From contig CM061244.1 in NCBI GenBank assembly GCA_030848705.1, forward strand, positions 112,145,111-112,209,110: a stretch of 64,000 nucleotides of DNA, given 5' to 3'. Source of the DNA: Heracleum sosnowskyi (taxonomy: Eukaryota > Streptophyta > Magnoliopsida > Apiales > Apiaceae). The notes below the pieces were generated by a model, which was not told the DNA's origin, did not search any database, and worked only from the letters and a program-made list of their open reading frames with translations. This document shows, one piece after another, positions 1-12,737 of this stretch. A program made the position numbers and the translations under genes. The stretch's first letter is position 1; each line of letters begins with the position of its first letter.

Positions 1-38
1 TGAGAGCTAAAGAAGAACCAGAAGAACAAGAAGAGGGC

Positions 39-116
39 ATGTCTGCTCATTCCCCTTGCAAGAAATCCCCTTCCTCTTCTTCCTCTCTTCACAAGGTCCT
101 CTCTCTCTCTCTCTCC

Positions 117-177
<61 letters not shown>

Positions 178-3100
178 TCCCTCTCCCTCTCTCCCTCTCT
201 CCCTCTCTCTCTCCCCCCCCCCCCCCTCTCTCTCTTTCTCACATACACATGTATGTAAACTGTTTTATATGTGTGTACATTGAATTTGGGGTTTATATGT
301 AGGAGCAATCACAAGTTGAAGTGGAGGTGAAGCTGTTACAAGCTCTTGAAATCTACCCTCTTGTCAAATTACGCGGCAAGTTCTCTTCTTTACCCCCATT
401 ATTGTTTATTTTACAGTCTTTGTATTGAAATTTTTAGCTTGTTTCCAGTTAAATTATGTACCTTTTTGTAAAGTTTTGTTAGACATGTGTTCTTGTTTTC
501 ACTTCATATCATAGTCCATATAAAGTTAGATTAAAATTGCATATTTTCTGGTTAGTTCTTGAATCTTGAAATTAATTAAAGGTTATCTTTCATATATGTT
601 TCTGTGAACTAACTAGAGTTAAGAGATTTGGCAATAAATAGCATATTTAAATTCTTAAATCAATTAGAGAGATGCTAGGAAATTCCTTTCGGTGCCGAAT
701 AGGTCCAAAGCTTAATTATCATCATTGTCAAGGGTGGAGGCTCTGGTGTATATCTTGAGATTTGAGAATAAGATAGCTGAGGTTCTTTTTTTTTATTCCC
801 CCACTCCCAACCACAATGAGTTGAATTAATTTTTTCCCCTATTGTTAAGTGCTTGACTCGTTAAATTCATATAAATTCATTTTCAATGAACATCTTTGAG
901 CAACTAGTTAAGAGATTTGGCAATGAATAGCATATTTAAATCATTTCAAGCAAATCCGTTAGTGTGCTAGGCAACTTCTTTTGGTTCCGGATTGGTCCAA
1001 AATTTGATTATCATCGTGGGGGGTGAGGCACCGGTGGATACAGTGAGATTTGAGGCTATATTAATTATATTGCATTCGGTGCCGGATAGGTCCAAAAGTT
1101 TAATCGTCATCGGGGGATGAGGCACCAGTCTATACACTGAACATTGAGAATTTATCACTTATATTGCAACTACTCTCTGTGCTGAACAAGTCCAAAGTTT
1201 AATAATCATCATGGCGGAGGTACCCATGTATATCTTGAAATAATATATCATATACATGTATTGAAAAGTTTAGAAATCTGAATTGGTCTATCTGAGAAGG
1301 CGTAGGTCTGAATCCCACTTGCAACAATCACTTTATATATCTTTTGAATTTAAAATTATTTTTATACGAATATTTTTTCAGAACCCTGAAATCACATTTT
1401 ACCTCCAACATTGTTGTACATTTCCTGTAACTGTATTTTAATAGAAAGAAAGATCAATTAATGTCCACTAAGCATTCACTTTACACTCAATGAAGTCAAC
1501 TCTTTCTCCATATTTACAGTCGAAGGCATGAGTTTGTAGTAAAAATAGATATATGAAACAACCAAGATTTACCAGAAGTAGGAACTTTCTTTTGGAATGG
1601 GGAAATACCATTAGCATAAATAGGCATACAATAGGTATAATTTTCAATTCATCTAGTTATGGAATGAAGATACTAATAGGTGTTTGCTTTTTTCTATGAA
1701 GAGACTAAACTTGTCTCCAATTAATTGTCTTTGCATGCAATATGAAATGCAAAGTTGTCTTTTTCTGAGGCTTATACTGTTAAATTGTACTCCCTCCATC
1801 CCCCTCAATTCTTTACATTGGGGGACGGGGGCTCGGCACGCATGTTAAAGCTCCTTTAATATATACTTCGATAAATTATTTTAAATTTTTTCTTCTTCTG
1901 AATAAAAATATAATGTTTAAATTTTTATTTAGAAAAAGAAAGTTTTAAAAATAAGTTGTAGAGCTATACTTTATAGGAGCCTTAAAATGCGTGTCAGGCA
2001 GTGTAAAAAAACTGTAAAGAAATGAGAGGGACAGAGGGAGCATACTGTAGTTAAGGTAGCCTATGTTTGTGTAAGATAATATCAGTGATTGTATATTTAG
2101 TTTTTTATTGAATGCCACTAATACTAGGCTAAGATGAAATATCTCATAGTTGAGTTGATACTAGAGTTTTAAGATGTTAACATATTCCAATAATTCTGTT
2201 AAGGGGTTAATAAATAAATGTAACCAATGAAAGTATATTTCTCTTTAAAAGCCACAGGTAACTGTTAAATGTAACCAACGAAAGGAAATTAGATGCGCTG
2301 AAACGATAAGGAACTTTCTTATGGTAGGTAAAGAGTATGTATCTCTAATGCATTAGACACTTGCGTACAACATGCAACTTTACACCATTTGTTACTTATT
2401 ATGTGGTCTTGCAGGTATACATCGTCACTTTGTCCTTTTTGGGCTGACCGACTATCTGCAAAGAAGGTCTCTCTACTTTTTTCCTTCAAGTTTCTTCTCC
2501 TTTTTCTCGTGCTTGCCTAATCTCGCAATGCTGATACCACAATAATCTGTTGTCACAGCTTTAATAGACCGTTCTCCCCATCTGAGGTTCTGCAGTTGCT
2601 GGACCGTTTCTACAATCTGGAAATGCTGGTATCTCTAAATAATGTTTATTTTAATCTACTACTTCATTTTTATTTCCGGAATGAAATAATAGCAAGTCTT
2701 AACAAGATTGTGATTCATTATATTTACTGTCACTGCTGCAAGGTATTGATTGTGGGCTTGATGCAATATTGTTGCGACTTCTAGGTTTTTATTTTATACT
2801 TTTTATATAAGTTCTTCCTGGACTACAATTCGAGTGTACTGTTTAAAAATTTCAATCCACAATCACAGATAGTGGATTGCCTTTATCCCATGTAACAACA
2901 GAACTAATGTGTCTGTAAGTTTTTTGTACAGAGTTCTGAGTGGCAACAAACAATTATGAAGATTAATTGACTAGTTAACTGAATACCTACTAATCGTATG
3001 CAAATTACTAGCTAATAACCGATAGGAGCTAATGGTTTTACCTCCCTTATCTAAGACTCTGGTTTATTTTTCTCAAATGTTATTATTGGTATTACTAATA

Positions 3101-3251
3101 AAAGAAATATTGGTTTCATTTTGGTACTGCAAAAATTATTATCTCATACTTTATCCTATTGCAGCAGCCAGATGACGATGATTGTGAATTATTGAACCAA
3201 GAAGAAGAGTTCTCCCTTCCGCAGAGTTTCTTTGTTAAGGAAGAACCTTGA
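39..3251 (+). CDS. EAF7/MRGBP-like subunit of the NuA4 histone acetyltransferase complex
   Basis: I read five exons: 39-95, 303-375, 2415-2466, 2559-2628 and 3165-3251. They total 339 nt, which is 112 residues plus TGA. The core reads KLLQALEIYPLVKLRG, then IHRHFVLFGLTDYLQRR, then PFSPSEVLQLLDRFYNLEML, followed by an acidic tail ending in KEEP. This is the conserved core of the EAF7/MRGBP (CT20) family, which ties MRG-domain proteins to NuA4 in the nucleus; that role is family knowledge. All phases agree across the junctions. Intron 2 (376-2414) has a GC donor (CGCG/gcaagt). Intron 4 ends in a tandem gcagcag acceptor, so one Gln may be optional. Intron 1 is largely a CT microsatellite. The ATG at 39 gives a Ser/Lys-rich leader of 19 residues. 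The frame is open upstream to the window edge, so an earlier start cannot be fully excluded. Confidence 0.85.
101..236. repeat. CT microsatellite with a C-run in intron 1 of the EAF7-like gene
   Basis: About 135 bp of (CT)n broken by CCCT units, ending in a run of about 14 C and a short CT tail. It starts a few bases after the intron 1 donor at 96. The pyrimidine tract continues towards the intron's 3' end (acceptor AG at 301-302). Open frames read through it are Leu-Ser runs and are not genuine coding sequence. Confidence 0.95.
600..1240. repeat. Degenerate tandem repeats within intron 2 of the EAF7-like gene
   Basis: A block centred on 'ggtgccgaataggtccaaa', followed by 'ttaattatcatc' and a 'gaggc' stretch, recurs roughly at 663-770, 950-1055, 1070-1150 and 1165-1240. 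The segment 'aagagatttggcaat' also appears twice (about 622 and 910). Copies are diverged and of unequal length. I see no coding capacity and cannot assign a transposon family. Confidence 0.6.
1790..2040. mobile_element. Stowaway-like MITE (Tc1/Mariner type), intronic
   Basis: The left end CTCCCTCCATCCC is preceded by TA. The right end GGGACAGAGGGAG is its near-perfect inverted complement (12 of 13 positions). Inner arms also pair ('attctttaca' against 'ctgtaaagaa'), giving a hairpin-like element of about 250 bp. The ends match the well-known plant Stowaway terminus. On the right the TA lies two bases beyond the terminus, so the target duplication is imperfect. Confidence 0.75.
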
Positions 3252-4202
3252 GTGCTACCAGAGTGGGCTAATCAAGACAGAAATGACTCGTGATAAATTA
3301 TCTATCTTTGCATGCCCTGTAAACATATGAAGGCCTAGTTTGTTTAAGTTTTGTGACTGTTGCAGTCTTGCTGCTAGTTTCTGGACATATAATAAAAAAT
3401 ACACTCTAGAAGTGTTTAAGACATTCCTCACATTTGTTTTGTTGTTCCTAACTTATAGTTTGGGTATGTGGCAAATTTAGCCCCGGTATTTTTTTTCCTA
3501 AGCTGAGAGTCCACAGGGTCTTATTATAAGATAAAGACGTCATTCTGCATCTACAAAAAAAGGAATTGAACAATGACATATTTTTATCGATCCCTAAGTA
3601 GCGATAAATTTCTTGAGAAGTTGCTCAGAGTTGATGCCAGCAGAAGACTATAACATCAATTTCCTGGTCAAAGACCTTTAGAAGGTTTGAGTAAATATAA
3701 GATTGATCAGTTAAAATTGGACTGGTTCTTGGTCATTTAGTATTTTATACGTAGTTAGCTGGATTCTACATTTCTACTGGACCAGGAACTTGTTATCCAC
3801 TAGACTATCGGTGAATCTTTTGTAGTTTCTTGCCTTGAAAAAAGAGGTGTTCTTCAATTTAAGTACACAACAATCGAACAAAAGAACAATCCTGGCATTT
3901 TCTATCCCTCGATAAGGCGAGTTCAATGCTAATGCTAATTGATAAGTAGAGTGGAACATGATTATTTTAAAACTACAATCCCTTGGAAAAGTCCATTGTA
4001 AAATAGTTAAGGTAGAACGTGAAGTGGCTAAATTGAAAACACTGATATAAGCATAAATCAAAACTAAAGCATAAACAAATTCAGAGAAATTAAGGACTAT
4101 GATCTGATCTGTGAGACTGTGACCCAAAATATTGTATCACTTGCAAGATGCCAACACTTTTTCATGCAATCCCTTTCGAGATGGACACTTCCCAAAAGTA
4201 TT
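3252..4202. other. Convergent 3' region between the EAF7-like and 14-3-3 genes
   Basis: About 950 bp between two genes that converge tail to tail. It should hold the 3'UTRs and polyadenylation regions of both; an 'aataaa'-type signal (aataataaaaaatac) lies at about 3389 on the plus strand. Open frames here, including a 117-codon one on the minus strand, show no recognisable protein and look like chance. Confidence 0.6.
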
Positions 4203-6780
4203 TCAAGAATGCAGTGCTGCATTTGAGGTTCTTGCCATTATGTCTGCAAAAGAGAAAAAAAATAATATTTACCAATTTCAACTGCAGCTGGGATCATTAC
4301 AGGTGTGACGGGAAAAGTAAAATGAGATACTTGCCTCAGCACCTTCGGCTGGTTTGGATTCGGTCTTAGACTCTTCTCCTTTTCCAGCATTGTCATCGCC
4401 TGCAATTAATCATCTTGCGACATTAACTTCCCTGTTAGAAATAGATAATTTGCAATTGCAAGAATTTGATATAGTCCGAGCTTTCAATTAAGTTCTGACA
4501 CTAACCATGAACCATGACCATAACCCTATTACATATTTACATTGAAAGTTGATCTGGAAATAGATGTTGTGATGAGGGTTTATTTTCCAATATCCACCTT
4601 ATCAGTCAAATATGCTTTGTGTGCCTTATCATATATAACATGCATTTATGTAGATATTGAGAATAAATAGTACCTCCATCCTCAGGTAAATCAGAAGTCC
4701 ACAAAGTGAGATTGTCTCTTAACAGTTGCATAATTAAAGTGCTGTCCTTGTAGGATTCTTCACTTAAGGTGTCGAGCTCAGCAATTGCCTCGTCAAAAGC
4801 TTGTTTAGCTAAATGGCAAGCCCTACATTAGCAACAAATACAACTGAACTCTAAATTTACAGGAAAGACATGGATTAGAGAGGGTTGAGGTCTCTGACTT
4901 TAAAATCAGAATGTTATTTGTATTTAAATAAACCTTTCGGGAGAATTCATGATCTCGTAGTAGAAGACAGAGAAATTCAGAGCAAGTCCTAGACGGATTG
5001 GGTGTGTTGAAGGGAGTTCTTTATTAGCAGTTTCAGAAGCAGCCTAATGAAATGCAGGAAGACATTATCAACTCAAAGTAAAGACTGATGTGCTGGTATG
5101 TTGAATAATCATTAACTATGTATTAGTCAACAGATAGAAACATGCCTCATAGCCTTTCATTGATTGTTCAGAGCAGTCTTTCTTTTCCTGGTCAGTCTTA
5201 AACTCAGCAAGATAACGATAGTAGTCTCCTTTCCTGTGTTGATGCAATCATGAAGCAAGACAGCGAGTTATAATTGAAATCGAAAGAATAGTGTACAGAA
5301 GCGTGAATTACCAAAAAAATCAATATATAAGATCACTTCTTGCATTCTCATCAATTATGAAAATCAAACTAACTTTCAGTGCTCTAACAAAGGGAAACGT
5401 GGAAGAAAACCAAACGCTTTGACAGAGAAGCCACTTTCATGATATTAGGATGAAGATGAACTTCTCAGCATGTAATTGATATGCAAGTGCTCCAACACAT
5501 ATGCAAGTTTTTTTTTTCCTTGTAATAGTTTGTCCTTTCTAAGAAGAAGCGAGTTGGTCTTGTACTTGATGAAGGCACTTAATTTAGCAACATTAAACAT
5601 AAGGAGTATAATTGAAAATGACACTTAGTAGTCTGCAACAATCTAAAAAGACATTACAGAGTATTGAAATGACGACCAGCAAGGTTATAACGAATAACTT
5701 GACTTACATCTTGTAGTAAAACACGGTAGCTTCTCCAGAGGTAGAAGCGGGAACCAGATTCTTGTCTATAATAGAAAGAATGTCATTGCAAATGTTGGAG
5801 AGCTCATCCTCAACCTTCTGGCGGTAGCCCTTAATTAGCTTAACATTTGACTCATTACCCTTGGACTCTTCCTTCTGCTCAATAGATGACATTATGCGCC
5901 ATGAAGCTCTTCGTGCACCAATAACATTCTTGTACCCAACTGAAAGCAGGTTTCTCTCCTCAACAGTGAGCTCAACATCAAGCGTTGCAACTTTCTTCAT
6001 ACAGTCCACCATTTCTGCGATTAACAAGAGATTCTTATTTAAATAACATCACTAGCCCACACATTCTACCAAACAGTATCAGAGCCGTACATCTACTGAT
6101 CTAGAAACACCGGCCAATGGAACATTTCATCTCAAATGAAACTAATACATACATATCAAAGTAGACTCGTAAGAATGTCAGTTTTATAACTAAATTAGTC
6201 TGTCAATGTACGATTAAGAAGACACAGTTGTGAATGAACTTCTTCTATTCAGTTGAGGGATCGATGAATGTAAGACCCGTTACTGCATCTGGTTAAGAAT
6301 TAACTTCCACATGTAAGACAATAACCAAAAACCATGAAAGTATCGATTATATAATGCAAACAATTGTAGAAACACGACAACTTTCATTTCTCTGATAATT
6401 TTGCGCTTCTTAAGTAGTCTGTCACCACTACCACAAAATTGAAGTTATCAACAGAAATGGTAGATCTGTCTAGATATAAAAGAACTGCAAGTCTTCACCA
6501 TTTTGTTGCTCTTTTTTTTTTCATACTCCAGTCTCCATATCACATACACATCAATTTGAGGAAAAATCAGTAACTAATCATGGAGCACATGAAACTTTTC
6601 CGAAAAATGAACAAAGAAAAATTTCATCGTCATAAAGAAAAACGCAAATATGTATAACCATCTATGTACATTCATCTACAAACATGCACACAGACAAATG
6701 CATTTACCTTCATAGCGTTCAGCTTGTTCAGCAAGCTTAGCCATGTAAACATGAGTTTCTCGATCTTTTTCAGACGACAT
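4203..6780 (-). CDS. 14-3-3 (GF14) phosphoserine-binding adaptor protein
   Basis: Seven exons on the minus strand: 6708-6780, 5708-6014, 5146-5233, 4934-5043, 4674-4822, 4331-4399 and 4203-4243. They total 837 nt, or 278 residues. The N-terminus is MSSEKDRETHVYMAKLAEQA. Family signature 1 is RNLLSVGYKNVIGARRASWR, with the phosphate-binding arginines. The helix LALNFSVFYYEI and signature 2 (YKDSTLIMQLLRDNLTLWTS) are also intact. 14-3-3 dimers bind phosphorylated client proteins in cytosol and nucleus. The phases agree throughout. The intron after exon 3 uses a GC donor (GAG/gcatgt). The acidic, variable C-terminus is the least certain part: I ended it through a 41-nt last exon behind a strong pyrimidine tract and gcag. 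Reading through exon 6 would instead stop within about 60 nt. Confidence 0.9.
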
Positions 6781-6925
6781 TGTCTCGAAAAATAACGAAT
6801 GAAGAAACAAAGTAAGATCAAATTATGATGAAGAAGGAGAAAACAACAAGGAAGTGGTTGGAAGAAGAAAAGTGTGGGGGTGTGGGAGATTTGATAAAAA
6901 CCATTGGAGTAATATTACTAGTATA

Positions 6926-6935
6926 CTATAAATAG
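6926..6935 (-). promoter_or_regulatory. Candidate TATA box of the 14-3-3 gene
   Basis: A TATA-like motif (ctatttatag read on the minus strand) lies about 145 bp upstream of the 14-3-3 start codon at 6780. A purine-rich leader lies between. The position suits a plant core promoter, but this is inference from sequence alone. Confidence 0.4.
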
Positions 6936-7971
6936 ATCAATCGAGCAACTTAAGGATGACCCATTTTAGACCGTAGGATCTCTCTCAATGCTTGCTTTCT
7001 TTCACAAGTATTGCCGCGCAATTCGTGATCTCAGATTACAATACATTTAAGCCACTGTATTTCTCGACATAGTAGTGTATTTTTTAGAATGTTTTCATCG
7101 AATTTTGTTATTAATGACTTGTCATTTTAACCATTTTGATTCTTTCTTAATTTCCTGGCGTGAAGGAAATTTGTGTCATGTATTATGTTTACATTTTTGT
7201 TACCACCTGAAGAAAATTTTCAAATTTAACGAGAAATTACATTAACATCACTTGGACAAAAACTAATCGAGAATAGCTGGATTAGTTGAATGCTAAAAAC
7301 TGTGACAGGAAAAATAAATACAAAAGTAAAAGGAAATGAACTGTAGCTACATCCTGAAGCAAAATTTCCATATAGAATGGCTTCCAATACAGTCTCTCTC
7401 AATATCATTAAAAAATTAAAAAATAAAAATAAAAACTTTGATTCCCCTAATTTGCACTAGTATAACCAGGGAGAACCTGTCAGCCGGACTTGAATCCTTT
7501 ATCATATCACTATACATCATGGTATCATCATGAGAGCCACTTCAACCAGTAAAGAGGATTCGATTTTGCAGAATTGCTATTATTTAATGAAGTTGCATTG
7601 CAGCCTTAACCAATCCAGATACTGTGCCAGCAGATTCACATATATTGCTACGTTAAGAAACACAGAGATCAGAAATATAGTCAACTCTTAACACTGCAGC
7701 AGAGAAGTTTTCAATAGTTCGTTATCGTCTATTTCAATTTTTTACCAAACTTTAGAGGTTAACCGATACCAATAGAGTATAGGGTAGGAGAATTGGTCAG
7801 AGCGCAATACGGAATAAATCTAAATGTAGAGCAATTAAATTAACTTATCCCACAATTCCTAACTAAATGTTGCTAGGCTGTATCCCAGATTTCATTCAGG
7901 CTCACAAAATTTACCTGAATAAATTTGAAATGAAGATCCAGAAGGGCCAAGCCCTTCCCAAGCTTGAACAT
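6936..7971. other. Intergenic region between the 14-3-3 promoter and the methyltransferase 3' end
   Basis: About 1 kb of AT-rich DNA. It should hold the upstream promoter of the 14-3-3 gene and the 3'UTR of the methyltransferase gene, both on the minus strand. I found no credible coding region, RNA gene or repeat with clear ends. Confidence 0.5.
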
Positions 7972-10900
7972 TCATTTTCTCAAAAATGGTTTTTGGCAAA
8001 CAAGTAAACGTTGGTCACTGCCATTCTGGAGATCAATCACCCTTGCTTCCCAACGAATCTGTGTAGCAAGCATGCGGGCTTTCTCTATGGGCCCCAGTGT
8101 ATCTGAAAGAACTACCCAGCCCTGTCAGATGAAAATACACTAATCAAATACAATTTCAAAACTTTGCTTTAGAGGACCTATCAATAGATATATTTTTTTT
8201 AAAAAAATCACATTTTAGTTATTATGCAGACTACTTTAAACAAACAGAAAAAATAGCAGCTAAGAAATTACTTCAGGGCGCAAAATTCGGTCCATTTCCA
8301 GAAGTAGGTCCGGTAAACTACATCCCACTGAATCAATGTGTGAGAGGAGACCATTCGCATGTAGCATATCATATGTCCGTGGATATGTAGGAAATGGTTG
8401 GCACCTGACAAGTATTAAAACATAAAACCCACATGGAATTAAAGATCTTATACACTATTCCGAGATAATTCTGAAAATATGATACATTGATTGTGATTGG
8501 TGTGCATATAAATGTTTGGCTACATTTAAAATCCTTTAAATAGTTCAAAAGACATGCCAACATTTTTGTAGTCACGTAAAAGGGCTTGGAGGCAGGGGCA
8601 TGACAGAAACTTATAATTAAGTAGGGTGAAACTTATAGTTTAAGTGGTGTCAATGTTTAAATTCAAGTATAAATATTAAATTAAATATATAACACAATAA
8701 TGTGAATATATCACTGCAAGTTGAGTAGGGTCATTTCCCCTACTCCTTAGTATGTACTATGTAGCTAGGCCCCTGCTTGTAGGCTGTAGCAACACATAGA
8801 CTCATAGATCATTTGAATTTTTAGTTATTCTCCACGAAATAACAAACAGGTATCTAAAGACCAGGTAATGTAACTTTCTACATGATCTTCCATCAAAAAG
8901 AAAAAATACGATGTTTAATCACATTGAAGGCCTGGATGACATGCAGCATTATAATAAATTATACTTTAAATATCTCACAAAAGATGGAAATAACAAGTTT
9001 TATTGCAAGTAAAATGTTTTGGTAGAGTAAGATAAAAGCACATTATATTGGATAAGAAAGAAACACAATCTATGGGATACTTGTCATTATGAAGAAAAGA
9101 AGTTGTGCGTACCAGTCATGATAAACACCAGCAAAACCTTGATTGAGTATAAGAGGAAGTGTATTTTGAGCTCCAGCGGGAACAACATTCATCACCCATA
9201 CTGATATCCTAGCTTCCAGAAATGCAGCATTCAAACTTCCATAATGAGCATTCATGTCCATCACATTCCGAATCATATTGTACGGAGGTAATGGATCTTC
9301 ATCACCTGGCCTCTTTGGATGATCAGAAAAAATCAAGGGTGTCAACAAGGACCAATAATTTCCTAGTGCTGATCTCCAGTACTCCAAGTCTTCATCGAAT
9401 TCTTCAGGATGGACTTCTGAAACAACAGAAGAAAATCATACTTAAGGTGAGAGATTTTAATTGGAAAGGTTCTTCAACAATTATAGCATTAATGAATTAT
9501 CATGGAAATTTGAAATAATCAACTGACAAATATTAAAAATACTTTCCATGAATTTCTAGCTCGGAAGGCTTTAATGGGTAGCGAGATGACCTGTTCTGAA
9601 TTGGAATCCAACGATTACTAGCAGTACCACTTATACAAGGTGCGAGTGGGTGATAAAATGATGGAACATCATGTGTGTCCTGACAAGTGGGTACAGCACC
9701 CAGTTTGCTACATAAAGGCACCAAAGAGTGTTAGAGTGGTTTTGTTTTATCCGAAAGAAAGGAAATAGAAGAACAATACATGAGAAAGTAAAATGAGTAT
9801 AAGAGTAAGAAAGCATCCATCAGTAGCCTCACCTCGTATAACATTGAGAATCTGCTGTTTTATGCCAGACAAAAGTATCTTCTTCTTGAGCTAAAAGGCT
9901 CCAACAAATTTTCTCAGTCAACAATGTGATTCGTGCAACAGAACTTGTTTGCCCCCTGCCTGCTGGTGAGTTTAAAACAAAGTAGCCTCCAGGCTTCAGT
10001 AGCCGGTCAACTTCAATAAGGAACATGCCATCTGAATTTGTAACAAAAAAAAATTAATAACCATAAACTAGAAAAAGATAGCGCCCAGTGTTTTTACATC
10101 CTGATACTGCTCAGAACTTCAAATATCACAAAAATTCTGCAGATACATGCCACCATATAGACGTTAATAACAATTATAGACTATGGTATGGGACTAAGCT
10201 TGAAGCGAACAACATTAATACATGCTCAAGAGTTGGTCTAACTTTAAATATTTTAATGTTTTGACCCAAAACAAAGTGCCTGTGTTGTGTCCCTAACCAT
10301 CAGCCTCGAGTGTCCGACGTCGTCATGGATGCTTGAGGCGAAAAATAGAGCCGTGGTGACATAAGTTATAAAGAAAACATGCATAAACAAAATGAAAACA
10401 AGGGCCGAAGGGCGCCAGTCAAGAGTAAGCTCACAGCCTTCAATTTGAAGGAGAGAAAGGGAAACTCAGGCACATTTTTTATCTGAGATGGGTAAATTTT
10501 AAACCACTAAATAATAACATACCTTTGCTGTCCCAAGAAATACCACATTGAGCGCAGTGAACCATATCGTATGACAGTGATGGAAATGGAAGCTGTCTTG
10601 AAATGAAGTTGCCAATGATTGCAGGAAGACCTCTTTCAAGGGATAACTGGACTTGGCTACCAGTTAACTCATATGCTGCCATACAGACTGCCATCATATT
10701 TAGGGAAAGCAAGTGGGCACCAAAGCTGCCAAACCCACAGCCAATATCTAAAACTGTGTGCACCTATAAGTAGTATCAAGGTGAAGGAATATCAATAAAG
10801 AACGAAAAGAAAACAAATTTATCGTGATAACACAAAGGCAGCCCCCTAGATGTTGGACCTGTGAAGGCGTAAAGAACATAGAAGCAAAAAAGATAGATAA

Positions 10901-11772
10901 TGAAAAAAGAGAGTACTTACGCCAGCATGACGAAATTCGGAGTCACTGGTCAACCCTATCATCTCTGCAATTTGGTGGGAGTAATCTTTGACACCATCAA
11001 CAATCAATCCATCATCTGAATGAAAAGCAATTTGGTTCTCCTCTAATAGCATTAACCTAAAAGTAAAAATAGAAAGAAGGAACATGTATGCAAGTTATTA
11101 CATTGGAAGATGAGCTCAAAATATTATGCAGGTCAGAAAGAGGTGCATAGCGCAGTTTAAATACATAGTTCGACTCCAACAAGCTCAAAATATTGCCCAA
11201 TTAATAGCAATAAATTAAAGCCAATCTTATATTACCTATTTGATGGTTAAGTTGCTTTACCTTTTTGTCATGCTTCCAGAAGATAAAAATTGGTCTTTAG
11301 TTATCTTCACATTTGCATTCCATATAATGTCTCTACCAGCTGGCCAACTCAGGGGTGTCTTGTAATTGTTAGGAGGTCGAACTAAACAACGTTGCCTCTC
11401 TTGCGATACTTCACAATGTCGGTCAAACTCCTCTCCATCTTTAAACCCTAGTAACAAATTCGCCGACACATTGTAACACGGTACAAAATCCTCTCTTTCT
11501 TTACCACAAAGACTAAACTCCTTCAGTTGCTTAGCTCCCGATGATAAAGTCCTCAATTCCAAATAATCATTAGCTGTTTGTTCCTTCAACCTTCTATAAC
11601 TAGAGTAAACATCCAATCTAGAATTAACAATACCCGGTTCAGAATCACTAGAAGAAGACGGTCCCAAGAATCCTATGAATACAAGCACACAAACAGCACA
11701 TAGTACCAACAAGCTTCGTGGCTGTCTTGGCCCGAAAATTAGTGACATCTTGCTAAACCAAGATCTTCCCAT
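7972..11772 (-). CDS. QUA2-like putative pectin methyltransferase (DUF248/PMT family), type II Golgi membrane protein
   Basis: Eight exons on the minus strand: 11261-11772, 10921-11056, 10523-10763, 9833-10031, 9543-9707, 9113-9416, 8272-8404 and 7972-8121; about 612 residues. A short basic N-terminus is followed by one membrane segment (SLLVLCAVCVLVFIGFLG, about residues 19-37), fitting a Golgi signal anchor. The SAM-binding motif VLDIGCGFGSFGAHLL starts near residue 218. Further family blocks are RLLKPGGYFVLNSP, NVMDMNAHYGSLNAAF, FAGVYHDWC and RILRPEGWVVLSD, and the protein ends in LLVCQKPFLRK. The family acts on pectin (homogalacturonan) in the Golgi; the N-terminus MGRSWFSKMSLIFG resembles the QUASIMODO2-LIKE subgroup. 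All junctions are in phase except exon 5 to exon 6. There the GT donor leaves two codon bases and the next exon needs one, so the eight exons sum to 1840 nt, one too many. Confidence 0.85.
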
Positions 11773-12737
11773 TACAAAACTTTACAACCCCTACCAACAC
11801 AACCTAATAATTCACCTCAAATCTCCAAGATACATCAAAATTATAACTTACTAGGAATCCTACACACCCTCCAAGGTATTGCATCAGCAACAACTGTCCT
11901 TAAAACTCCGATAGGCCAGACCCCGTCTCATGGAATCACATATACAACTAAACAACAAGCAAGATAATGACTCAAGATCCCAGAGTAAGCTCTTAAAAAC
12001 TACTTAGATATCACAATTTACACTGTTCCTTTAACACAAATCAAATAACATGTGCATATATGGAAGAATTGTCACTACAGCTTCATAAAATCTGCAGCAA
12101 ACAATGATGAAGAAAAAATAAATAAAGCAAGCAAGCAACAACTGATGACATACTTTAAAAACACACACAAAATTCACATAGTTAAGAGATGAATTAATGT
12201 AGATCACTACATACAGATCAGATCCAACAGAAATGAGAATTAAAGTAATGAAGAAACAAATAAGTAATAAATAAGTGTAATTAAGGTTGTATAGCAACAT
12301 ACCAGGTTGTGTAGGCTGTGTATGTAATAAAAATACATACAGAGTGTGTGTGTGTGTGTGTGTATAAGTGAAGTTGAGTCGAGCAGTTGTGATTCGACTG
12401 ACAGTGTGTTTAGTTAAAATTAAGGAGGTTAGATCCAGACATATATCCTGTACATTTAATTATACAGTATGTCTTTTTTTTAATTTAGAAAAGATGAAAA
12501 ATTGTAAAGTTAATTTAATGGAGGAGAGGGAGAGGGAAGGGGGAGAATAATTGTGTTTTTGTTTTTTAGTAAATTTATTTACTCCTGCAAAATCCCGTGC
12601 TTGTGTCCTTCCACGTTTCAGAGATTTTCTACACCCACCATGCTTTTCTTTTCCCTGCGAAACTCCGTCCGTCCTACTCAAATTCGTTTTTATTTCATTT
12701 AAAATACGATCATTTAACATTCCCGAATACATTGAAT
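11773..12737. other. 5' leader and promoter region of the methyltransferase gene
   Basis: AT-rich DNA upstream of the start codon at 11772. It contains a (TG)n microsatellite at about 12341-12363. Open frames on both strands show no recognisable protein. The leader may contain a 5'UTR intron, but I cannot place its ends with confidence. Confidence 0.45.

Noticed and set aside
39..302. 87-codon Leu-Ser-rich frame over the CT repeat
   Set aside because: Only the first 19 codons belong to exon 1. The rest is the microsatellite in intron 1.
3774..4127. 117-codon minus-strand frame downstream of the 14-3-3 gene
   Set aside because: No family resemblance or splice context. It lies in the 3' region between convergent genes.
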